From: JAICNR01 sp035699465
Lineage (GTDB): Bacteria > Gemmatimonadota > Gemmatimonadetes > JACCXV01 > JAHWKZ01
Assembly (NCBI GenBank): GCA_035699465.1
Contig: DASSPT010000163.1
Coordinates: forward strand, 1-21,466
DNA: 21,466 bases
Direction of reading: 5' to 3'
A model generated the notes under the pieces. It worked only from the letters and a program-made list of their open reading frames with translations. It was not told the DNA's origin and searched no databases. Made by a program: the position numbers and the translations under genes. This document shows, one piece after another, positions 15,168 to 21,466 of this stretch (the stretch's first letter is position 1; every line of letters begins with the position of its first letter).

Positions 15168-17504
15168 ATGAAGCGTCTGCTGCTCCTCTCCGCCATGCTC
15201 GCGCCGGCCGTTCTGGCACCAGCTCTTCCGGCCTCCGCCCAGTTCGTCGACGCATATTTCTCTCCCGTCCCCGCCGTTCCCGAAGCGAACACCTATCCTC
15301 CGGAGGTCCAGGCGCTCGTCGAGGAAGGGTACCGTCAGCTCGCGGCGGTCAGCGCGCCCGACGACGACGTGCATCTGGACGCCGCCGAGACGGCGTTCGA
15401 GAGCGCCCTAGACATCGAGCCGCGCTCGGTGCACGCGCTGAACGGGTTGGGCATGTACGAGCTGGCCAAGGACGAGCAGTGGCTCGTGCTCCTGGAGAGC
15501 CTGAAGAAGCTCTTCAATCGGGACCACATCTCGATGGCGATCGGATTCTTCGAGGACGCGCTGGAAGCGGATCCGGATTTCCTCCCCGCCCGCTTCAATC
15601 TGGGGCTCGCCTTCCGGCAGGCCCGGGGGGCCGACAACTACCGCAAGGCGGGCGAGCAGTTCCTCCGGGTGATACAGGCCGATCCGGCCTACAACGGCGT
15701 CATGACGCTGCTCGTGCTGACCTATCGGGACTCGGGGGACCTGGCTTCCATGCGCTCCGCGATCCAGGAGGCGGCGGACAGCACGCTGGCCGGACTGCCC
15801 TCCATGGAGCTCCTGCTCGCCTATTCCCTGATCAACGCCCCGGACGCCACGTCGGACATGGTCCAGGAAGGGGTGCAGGCCTATTGGCGGGGGCTCGAGG
15901 CGATCGAGAGCGAGCAGGACGCGAACCTCTACTGGCACGACCTCCGGGCCGTCGCCTCCGCGGAGACGGACGCCGAGTTCCGGCGGCTGGCGCTGGAGCA
16001 GAAACCGGAATACATCCGCGCCTACTGGCAGCGCATGGCCGACCAGTCCTTCGTCAACGCGGACGAGCGCCTGGCCGAGCACTACCGTCGCCTGCACTAC
16101 GTCATGTCGAACTTCCGCCTCGACCTTCCGGAGCGGCGTCACTACTCGGCCATCGACGCGTACGTCCCCGAATGGCAGTCGGGCTACGACGATCGCGGCG
16201 TGATCTACCTCCGCCACGGTCCGCCCGACGAGACCGCCACGTTCTCGGGGCCGGAGTTCGAGCGCAACCTCTCCTGGAAGTACGAAGCGGCCGACGCCGA
16301 GCCGATGCTGTTCCATTTCGTCAGCAACGAAGACGTCAGCGACTACAAGCTGGTGCGGCGCCTGAGCGACGCGGTCATCTCGACCAACACCTCGATGGCC
16401 GGGCAGACGCTGCTCGACGAGAGCGCGGGGGCGCAGTCGGTCTTGAGTCCCGGCACCGTGGATGCTCTCGATGCGCGGATCCTCGCCACCCAGCGGGTGG
16501 CGTTGCAGGACCTGTATCGCTCGCGTGGCCACCTGGACCCCGACTATGACCGCGTCGCCATGGGCCTCGACACGCAGATCCTGCAGGAGGAAGAGGCGCG
16601 GCTCGCGCACGACATCCAGATCGGCACCCGGACGCAGAGCTACGAGCCGGAGCCCTCCGATCCCCTCCTGTATCCCGTCTATGCGGTCCCGTTCAAGTCG
16701 CCGTCCGGAGGCACCGAGGTGGCCTTCTACTACGCGTTGCCGACGACGGGCGTGACGATCCTGCCCCGCGGCGCGGGAAGCGAGGTCGACTACCGTTACC
16801 AGCTCCGCGTGACCTCTACCGACGATCCGGACGACATCCACGGAAGGGCCGACGAGGAGGTCCGGATCGCCACCCCGCAGGAGATCCCGCAGGGTCCGGG
16901 CGTGATGCTGCCGGGGATCGAGCGCGTGGCGGTCGAGCCAGGGCAGTACCACTACGGCCTCAAGGTCACCGACCTCAACTCGGGCCGTTTCGGCATCCTG
17001 CAGGGCAGCATCTCGGTGACCGCGCTGGACGGCCCCGGTCTGTCGATGAGCGGGGTGGTGCTGGCGACCCGGGTGGAGCCGGCGGTCGATCCGGGCAACC
17101 CGTTCGTCCGCTGGGGACAGACCAAGGTCCTCGCGTTGCCGTCGCGCATGTTCCGCCGGGAACAGCCGATCTACGTGTACTACGAGCTCTACGGTCTGGA
17201 TGCCTCGGCCGGCGAAGCCCGCTACCGCACGACCTACACCCTGAGCGCGCGCGAACCCGACCGCAACGTCGTAGCCAGGTTCTTCTCCTCGATCGGCGAG
17301 CTCCTGTCGGGCGAGGAGGATCGGGGCGAGATCACGTACTCGTTCGACCGCAGCGCTGCGGCACCGGCGGATCCGCTGCTCGAGTACGTGTCGCTGGACG
17401 TCTCGGAGTCCGAGGCGGGCAACTACGCGCTGCGCGTGGAGGTCGAGGACCTCGCCACGGGACAGAAGGGCCAGCGCGACGTGCCCCTCACGTTGACGGA
17501 GTAG
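15168..17504 (+). CDS. secreted TPR-repeat GWxTD-domain protein
   Basis: A 778-residue exported protein. Residues 1-24 are a signal peptide (RLLLLSAMLAPAVLAPAL, then PASA-QF). Residues about 45-275 are helical and TPR-like, for example FESALDIEPRSVHALNGLG and FFEDALEADPDFLPARFNLG. A GWxTD-type domain lies at about 285-400: the motif itself reads GYDDRGVIYLRHGPPDE (339-355), with Tyr for the usual Trp and Asp for Thr. The C-terminal 350 residues are beta-rich (YYALPTTGVTILPRG, YHYGLKVTDLNSGRFGILQG), suggesting Ig-like sheets. ATG 15168 has CGGAG at proper spacing; the open frame upstream has no signal peptide. The molecular function of GWxTD proteins is not established; export and TPR repeats suggest an envelope scaffold or processing factor. 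Confidence 0.85.
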   Translation: MKRLLLLSAMLAPAVLAPALPASAQFVDAYFSPVPAVPEANTYPPEVQALVEEGYRQLAAVSAPDDDVHLDAAETAFESALDIEPRSVHALNGLGMYELAKDEQWLVLLESLKKLFNRDHISMAIGFFEDALEADPDFLPARFNLGLAFRQARGADNYRKAGEQFLRVIQADPAYNGVMTLLVLTYRDSGDLASMRSAIQEAADSTLAGLPSMELLLAYSLINAPDATSDMVQEGVQAYWRGLEAIESEQDANLYWHDLRAVASAETDAEFRRLALEQKPEYIRAYWQRMADQSFVNADERLAEHYRRLHYVMSNFRLDLPERRHYSAIDAYVPEWQSGYDDRGVIYLRHGPPDETATFSGPEFERNLSWKYEAADAEPMLFHFVSNEDVSDYKLVRRLSDAVISTNTSMAGQTLLDESAGAQSVLSPGTVDALDARILATQRVALQDLYRSRGHLDPDYDRVAMGLDTQILQEEEARLAHDIQIGTRTQSYEPEPSDPLLYPVYAVPFKSPSGGTEVAFYYALPTTGVTILPRGAGSEVDYRYQLRVTSTDDPDDIHGRADEEVRIATPQEIPQGPGVMLPGIERVAVEPGQYHYGLKVTDLNSGRFGILQGSISVTALDGPGLSMSGVVLATRVEPAVDPGNPFVRWGQTKVLALPSRMFRREQPIYVYYELYGLDASAGEARYRTTYTLSAREPDRNVVARFFSSIGELLSGEEDRGEITYSFDRSAAAPADPLLEYVSLDVSESEAGNYALRVEVEDLATGQKGQRDVPLTLTE

Positions 17505-17550
17505 GACGGCCTTCGCCCCACCGCAGGAGCGGCGGCGCGCCGCCCGGACT
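17505..17550. terminator. short convergent gap with weak hairpin
   Basis: Between two convergent genes, GGCGG-CGCG-CCGCC (17531-17544) can fold on either strand. There is no T-run. It may serve as a bidirectional terminator, but the evidence is only position and symmetry. Confidence 0.3.
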
Positions 17551-18762
17551 TCAGCTCTCCGGCGCCTGACCTTCCGCAGCCTCGAGCGCTCCCGTCGTCC
17601 CCCCGAACGTGACGTCGTACCCCACGATCGTCGGCCTGTCCGGATCGCGCTCGTCTATCACGTAGAGCCGCCCCGCGGGAGAGAACGCGGTCTGCCGGAC
17701 GGTGGCCGGCACCGTGACCCAGGAGATCAACTGACCCTGCTCGTTGAATACGTCGTACACCGTGCCTGAGGCGCGCTCGGGTCGATGGGTCCGCACCCAC
17801 AGCCTGCCCGAGGGATCCACGGCCAGCTCCTCGACGAGCGGGAACAGCGAATCCGGCTGCGCCGCGTCCTGGAGCAGCGAGTCCGAGACGTCTCCGACCT
17901 GCGCCTCGAGACGCGCAAGCAATCGCCGCCGCTCGGCTTCCATCTCGCGCGGGCTCTTCGCCACCGCCGGACGCGACGAGCGCACCACCCGCACGGTGGC
18001 GCCCGTTCTGTCCAGGACCCGGACCTGGTAGACGTCGCCGAAGGCGACGTACAGCCGACCGGTCGGGTCCGTGGCCGTCAGGAACGAGACGTCGCGGGCG
18101 TCCTTGCGGACGCTCTGGCCCGGAGGCAGACGCACCTCGTAGACCATCGCGACCGAGTCCACGGGGAGCTGCATGTGGACCACATAGGCGCGCCGTCGAG
18201 CCGGGTCCCATTTCTTCAGGTAGAACTGGCCGTATTCGGGAATCGAAAGCACCGACATGCCGACCCCGCTGAGCCCCGCGGAGGAGACGTACGTCCCCAT
18301 CGTCAGAAACGACGTCAGCGCGTTGTCGATCATGTCGATGAACATCACGTAGTTCCAGGGCGTGACTGCGAGCTGGTCGGAGGCTCCCACGCGGTCGGCG
18401 CGGTCGTCGCGCTCGCCGAAGCGGTAGGCGAAGGTCCCGGTGGCATCGAAGGCGAGTATCTGCTGGTGGTCGGGCGCTTCGAAGTCGAGCACATAGAGCC
18501 GTCCGGCTCCGTCGAAGGCGAAGTCGCGGGGCTGCCGCAGCCCGGCGCGGGAACCCTCCCCGTCGGAGAGCAAGAACGCCTCCTGCACGGTGACGCCGGT
18601 GGGGTCGATCAGCGGGGCGGCGGCGGGTTCTTCCGGTAGGTGGTCCCGTGCCGCCTCTGGCGCGGGCTCCGGCCCCCCGCAGGCCTGCAGAGCCAGGAGG
18701 AGGAGCCCAACCCAGGCCGATCGCGCGGTCGCGCTCGCCACGACCCCTGACCGGAGGCTCAT
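17551..18762 (-). CDS. 6-bladed beta-propeller lipoprotein
   Basis: A 403-residue predicted lipoprotein: hydrophobic leader, then lipobox LQAC with Cys28, then an acidic/Pro-rich tether. The body has repeated propeller-blade signatures of the NHL/6-bladed type: QPRDFAFDGAGRLYVLDFEA, TDPTGRLYVAFGDVYQVRVL, LAVDPSGRLWVRTH and AFSPAGRLYVIDERDPDRP. A charged helix of about 30 residues (SPREMEAERRRLLARLEAQV) interrupts the blades near residue 275. Such proteins usually bind ligands or partners at the outer face; the substrate is unknown. ATG 18762 overlaps the thiE stop (ATGA) and has GAGGGTGG upstream. It is convergent with the TPR-GWxTD gene. LspA encoded in this window would process it. Confidence 0.83.
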   Translation of the reverse strand: MSLRSGVVASATARSAWVGLLLLALQACGGPEPAPEAARDHLPEEPAAAPLIDPTGVTVQEAFLLSDGEGSRAGLRQPRDFAFDGAGRLYVLDFEAPDHQQILAFDATGTFAYRFGERDDRADRVGASDQLAVTPWNYVMFIDMIDNALTSFLTMGTYVSSAGLSGVGMSVLSIPEYGQFYLKKWDPARRRAYVVHMQLPVDSVAMVYEVRLPPGQSVRKDARDVSFLTATDPTGRLYVAFGDVYQVRVLDRTGATVRVVRSSRPAVAKSPREMEAERRRLLARLEAQVGDVSDSLLQDAAQPDSLFPLVEELAVDPSGRLWVRTHRPERASGTVYDVFNEQGQLISWVTVPATVRQTAFSPAGRLYVIDERDPDRPTIVGYDVTFGGTTGALEAAEGQAPES

Positions 18763-19454
18763 CCACCCTCTGGGAGCGTCTCTGAGGGCCGCTCCCGCCA
18801 TGCCTGGTCCAGGGCCGACCTCAGCTCGCGGATGGCCTCCGACGGCTCTCGGGCGGCCTGGATGGCCTCGCTCACCGCGACTCCGGTCACCGCGGAGACG
18901 GCCATGACCTCCGCCACCCGGGCGGCCGTGATCCCCCCGATGGCCAGGACGGGGATGGTCAGGCCGGGCACCGGCTTCCGCCACTCGGCGTTCCCGCGAT
19001 CGAAGACCGCTGCTCCGGCCTTCGTGCGGGTGGGGTAGAACGCCCCCCACCCGGCGTAGTCCGCTTCCGATCGCTGGGCGAGCTCGATCTCGCGGCGATC
19101 GTGCGCGCTGGCCCCGATGAGGAAGCTCGGGGGTGCGAGCGCGCGCGCCTCGGCGGCCGGCAGGTCGTCGCGCCCCACGTGGACGCCGGCCGCGCCGGCC
19201 GCCAGCGCGACGTCCAGGCGATCGTTCACCACGACGAAGGTCGACGGGTGCCCGCCGAGCGCGTCGATCCAGATCCGCGCGAGCGCCTCGAGGTCGCCGG
19301 CCGGGAGGTCCTTTCCCCGCACCTGGACGAGGTCTACCGCCCCCCAGGCGCCGCCCCCCGCCGCGGCCAGCTCCCGAGCGGCGCGGCGGACCTCCGGCGA
19401 GTCGCCCTGGACCGAATGGACGAAGCAGAGCAGTGGACGGTCGCGGGCGATCAC
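18759..19454 (-). CDS. thiE: thiamine-phosphate synthase
   Basis: A 231-residue TIM-barrel enzyme that joins HMP-pyrophosphate and HET-phosphate to thiamine phosphate. Visible signatures are VQVRGKDLPAGDL (the QlReKd region, here with Gly for Glu), NDRLDVALAAGAAGVHVGRD (pyrophosphate/Mg site), IGASAHD, DYAGWGAFYPTRTKAGA, and PVLAIGGI near the C-terminus. GTG 19454 is preferred, with CGGAG seven bases upstream. An in-frame ATG at 19487 abuts a perfect hairpin and lacks a Shine-Dalgarno. No other thi gene is in the window and no TPP riboswitch is apparent upstream. It overlaps the propeller lipoprotein gene by 4 bp. The divergent R-G-K motif leaves some room for a paralogous role. Confidence 0.88.
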   Translation of the reverse strand: MIARDRPLLCFVHSVQGDSPEVRRAARELAAAGGGAWGAVDLVQVRGKDLPAGDLEALARIWIDALGGHPSTFVVVNDRLDVALAAGAAGVHVGRDDLPAAEARALAPPSFLIGASAHDRREIELAQRSEADYAGWGAFYPTRTKAGAAVFDRGNAEWRKPVPGLTIPVLAIGGITAARVAEVMAVSAVTGVAVSEAIQAAREPSEAIRELRSALDQAWRERPSETLPEGG

Positions 19455-19488
19455 GTTCGAGCTCCGATGTGTCGGAAGAGGGGCCATG

Positions 19489-19518
19489 CGAAGAGGACGC
19501 CGTGAGGCGTCCTCTTCG
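19489..19518 (-). terminator. strong perfect hairpin between GWxTD gene 2 and thiE
   Basis: CGAAGAGGACGCC and GGCGTCCTCTTCG pair perfectly (13 bp) around a 4-base loop. On the minus strand it lies 83 bp after the GWxTD gene 2 stop and just before thiE, and the 3' arm is pyrimidine-rich (TCCTCTTC). It is best read as the GWxTD gene 2 terminator; attenuation of thiE is an alternative. Confidence 0.7.
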
Positions 19519-19532
19519 TGCAGTCGTCGTCA

Positions 19533-19552
19533 GCACCGCAATCTAGCGGTGC
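19533..19552 (-). repeat. second small hairpin in the same gap
   Basis: GCACCGC-AATCTA-GCGGTGC: a 7-bp stem with a 6-base loop, located between the GWxTD gene 2 stop and the larger hairpin. Nothing else is seen in this gap apart from G/C-rich sequence. Confidence 0.45.
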
Positions 19553-19600
19553 CGGCCCGCGGGGACATCGGCCCCCGGCCAGCGGCGCCGGGGCTCCCCG

Positions 19601-21076
19601 CTACTGCTGGTAGCCGGTGCTCGTGCGGTGCTGGCGAATGTCCAGGATGATGTTCTCGTACCCGCGGCCCGTCCGCAGGAACGTCGGCGAAGACGTGCTG
19701 CTGTCGGTGTCGACCAGGTTCTGGATCGATGGGTCGCCGGGGAATCGCTCGTCCGTCGAGTAGATGATCTGGTACGAGCCGTCCTTGCGGAAGTCCCCGA
19801 AGGCGAATGTCTCACCCTGGTTGCTGTAGTTCCAGATCACGTATGGACCGGCCGTCGCCTCCACCGGCTTGTCGATCGTCTCCGTGGGCGGCCCGTAGAG
19901 CAGGTAGATACGGCCGCGGTCCGTCTTGTAGCCCGGATTCTGGCTCGACGTGAAGAACTGGTTGGCGTACGCCAGACGCTGCTCGACGGCCTGCTTGAAC
20001 TCGTTCTCTGGCGACGCGGGATCCGGGTCCGCGCTGTCCATGAACCGGTTGAGGAACTGCTTCTTGCCGGTTTCGTTCAACGTGCCCAGCAACTCCTTCT
20101 GCGCGGGAGTCAGGAAGATGTCCAGCACCTGGATCACGCTGTCCACCTGCGCCAGGCTGAAGTCCGCGTAGTACTGGAGGTCCGGAGCCTGGGCGGCGGG
20201 AGTGGCGGGCTCGAGGAATGCCAGCCGCTCGCCCGGCGCGAGCACCTCGAACTCGCTGGCCGCGCTCATGCCGGCTCCACAGTCCGCGCACACGACCTCG
20301 AGCTCGTAGGCACCGGGGGCCAGGCCGGCGATGCTGAAGGCGCCTACGTCGAAGTTCCGGTCCTCCGTGACGGTGATCGTGCGCTTACCGAGGTCCTTGA
20401 CCACCGTCCCGGTGGCATCCTTGACGCGCATGTCCAGCGCCACGCTCTCGTGGGGGCTCGTCAGCGCTTCCGGGTTCACCTCGTAATAGAAGTAGAGCAT
20501 AGGGCTGTCGCGATAGAAGGCGCGGCGGGGGTTCGGATTGAACATCGTCGTCCCGATCAGATAAGGCAGGTACGCCCCTTCCTGGAGCCGCACGTCCTTG
20601 CGTACCTGGTTGGCCATCAGCATGTCGCTGATCAGGGGGGGAGTCTCCGGGATCATCAGGGGGCGGGAGACCTCGAACGACTTGCCGCTCCCGATGTCCG
20701 TGACCCGCGCCTTGGTCGTGTACTCGCCGGCCGGGGCATAGATCGCGAAGGTCTCGATCGTCGAGACTCGGCTCGAGCCGGCCATCGCCTCGTTGAACGC
20801 CTCGGCGACTATTTCGTGGGACGTGTTGTAGACCGATTCCCCTCCCGCCTTCTCGACCATCACCTCCACGTTCGCCCGCGCCTGAAGCGTCTCCCCCGCA
20901 GGCTCGAACGTCATGAGCGTGTACGGGATCTCGACGGCCCCTTCGATGAGGGTCCTACCCGCTTCGGAGTAGAAGCGGTTGGTCTCCAGCGCCAGGCTCG
21001 CGCCCTGGGCCAGACCTGTCGCGGGAAGCGCCAGCAGGGCCAGCGGTAGCCAGAGAAGTAGGCGGCGATCCAACAT
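19601..21076 (-). CDS. secreted GWxTD-domain protein
   Basis: A 491-residue exported protein. Residues 1-24 are a signal peptide (LLLWLPLALLALPATGLAQ). Residues about 26-285 are beta-rich, with Ig-like strands (VEIPYTLMTFEPAGETL; FSIAGLAPGAYELEVVCADC). The GWxTD domain spans about 333-450: the segment LNETGKKQFLNRFMDSADPD, then EQRLAYANQFF, then the motif NPGYKTDRGRIYLLYGPPTE (380-399) with Tyr in place of the usual Trp. The end (RGYENIILDIRQHRTSTGYQQ) is polar. ATG 21076 has AGGAG about 10 bases upstream; a longer frame to 21205 lacks support. Function of the family is not established. Flanked by hairpins, it is probably transcribed alone. Confidence 0.88.
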   Translation of the reverse strand: MLDRRLLLWLPLALLALPATGLAQGASLALETNRFYSEAGRTLIEGAVEIPYTLMTFEPAGETLQARANVEVMVEKAGGESVYNTSHEIVAEAFNEAMAGSSRVSTIETFAIYAPAGEYTTKARVTDIGSGKSFEVSRPLMIPETPPLISDMLMANQVRKDVRLQEGAYLPYLIGTTMFNPNPRRAFYRDSPMLYFYYEVNPEALTSPHESVALDMRVKDATGTVVKDLGKRTITVTEDRNFDVGAFSIAGLAPGAYELEVVCADCGAGMSAASEFEVLAPGERLAFLEPATPAAQAPDLQYYADFSLAQVDSVIQVLDIFLTPAQKELLGTLNETGKKQFLNRFMDSADPDPASPENEFKQAVEQRLAYANQFFTSSQNPGYKTDRGRIYLLYGPPTETIDKPVEATAGPYVIWNYSNQGETFAFGDFRKDGSYQIIYSTDERFPGDPSIQNLVDTDSSTSSPTFLRTGRGYENIILDIRQHRTSTGYQQ

Positions 21077-21147
21077 CAGATGTTCACTCCTTGTTTCGAC
21101 GGACCGGACGGCGGAATCCCCGCCCTCGGCGGGGGCGAATGCTGCCG

Positions 21148-21179
21148 TATAAAGATCTCGGGAAAGATGCGGGTTTAAG
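21148..21179 (-). promoter_or_regulatory. CTTAAACCC element / promoter candidate for GWxTD gene 2
   Basis: On the minus strand CTTAAACCC (21179-21171) is followed, 19 bp after TTAAAC, by TTTATA (21153-21148), about 70 bases before the start codon. Spacing is longer than the sigma-70 optimum. The same layout precedes GWxTD gene 1. The rest of 21077-21271 shows no gene. Confidence 0.35.
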
Positions 21180-21271
21180 TTGCGCCGTCCGCTGTCCCGG
21201 GGCAACCTCGCGCCATCTCGCGCCCGTCGGTGCAGGCGATGTCGGTGCGCTCACGGAGACCGTAAAGCGAA

Positions 21272-21301
21272 GAGGCGCCCGAGCCGTAGCCCGGGCGCCT
21301 C
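21272..21301 (-). terminator. terminator hairpin of the outer-membrane barrel gene
   Basis: GAGGCGCCCG and CGGGCGCCTC form a perfect 10-bp stem around a 10-base loop, 38 bp after the barrel gene stop on the minus strand. It is followed by TTCGCTTTA, modestly T-rich. A smaller hairpin GCGGGG-CGAA-CCCCGC at 21312-21327 lies between it and the stop codon. Confidence 0.65.
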
Positions 21302-21339
21302 CCGCCTCCTCGCGGGGCGAACCCCGCCTTCGCGTCGCT

Positions 21340-21466
21340 CTAGAAGAGCATGCTGACGCTGAAGTTGTTGGTGCCGCCCAGGCGGCCCCAGTCGCGGTAC
21401 GCGTAGTCGAACCCGGAGCCGAACGCGCCGAAGTCGAACTGCAGCCCGGCGCCGAAGCCCAGGCCG
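21340..21466 (-). CDS. outer-membrane beta-barrel protein, C-terminal fragment
   Basis: Only the last 41 residues are in the window (reading GLGFGAGLQFDFGAFGSGFD ... TNNFSVSMLF, stop TAG at 21342). Alternating hydrophobic and polar residues with many Gly and aromatic positions form two or three barrel strands, and the protein ends in Phe, the beta-signal recognised by the Bam complex. The phrase YAYRDWGRLGGTNNFSVS resembles the last strands of PorV/FadL-like barrels. It shows that the organism is diderm. Its start and size cannot be seen. Confidence 0.72.
   Translation of the reverse strand, partial: GLGFGAGLQFDFGAFGSGFDYAYRDWGRLGGTNNFSVSMLF

Noticed and set aside
19455..19600. TPP riboswitch upstream of thiE
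   Set aside because: The gap shows hairpins but not the conserved CUGAGA and pyrophosphate-helix sequences of the TPP aptamer on the minus strand.
1..21466. CRISPR arrays, insertion sequences, phage or integrase genes, rRNA
   Set aside because: I looked for regularly spaced repeats, transposase motifs with terminal inverted repeats, and rRNA sequence, and saw none.

Overview
The window is GC-rich, double-stranded bacterial chromosome with densely packed genes, strong G/C at third codon positions and usually clear Shine-Dalgarno sequences. Two proteins carry the GWxTD domain, one fused to TPR-like repeats. There is also a 6-bladed-propeller lipoprotein, an outer-membrane barrel C-terminus, a DksA/TraR protein and a DivIVA protein beside yggS and ileS. 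This mix suggests a diderm of the Gemmatimonadota or a neighbouring FCB-type lineage. The lineage is an inference from gene content, not from a marker-gene comparison.

Layout. (1) 1-4327, minus strand: a tight run gltX - rlmN - class I glutamine amidotransferase - MFS transporter (cut by the left edge). (2) 4345-4710, plus strand: a 121-residue orphan membrane-anchored protein, head to head with gltX, followed by about 180 bp rich in inverted repeats. (3) 4894-5771: a four-helix-bundle (S23/IVP-like) gene with tRNA-Ser(GCU) directly downstream on the same strand, and a divergent tRNA-Ser(UGA). (4) 15019 down to 5820, minus strand: a long operon-like run yggS - divIVA-like - purine nucleoside phosphorylase - ileS - dksA/traR-like - lspA - rluD-like - exported HExxH peptidase, ending in an exported M14 carboxypeptidase-like protein. 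Its first eight genes overlap or nearly touch, so translational coupling is likely. (5) 15168-17504, plus strand: a secreted TPR + GWxTD protein divergent from yggS. (6) 19454 to 17551, minus strand: thiE overlapping a lipoprotein beta-propeller gene. (7) 21076 to 19601, minus strand: a second secreted GWxTD protein, bracketed by strong hairpins. (8) At the right edge, the C-terminal end of an outer-membrane beta-barrel protein.

How the genes work together. The central run joins translation (IleS, RluD-like), a transcription/stress regulator (DksA-like), lipoprotein maturation (LspA), polar growth or division (DivIVA), PLP homeostasis (YggS) and purine salvage. The gltX run adds glutamyl-tRNA synthesis and rRNA/tRNA m2A methylation. 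The right third looks like a cell-envelope neighbourhood: two exported GWxTD proteins, a lipoprotein propeller and an outer-membrane barrel. This is the least understood and most interesting part. No CRISPR array, insertion sequence, rRNA, integrase or phage gene was seen.
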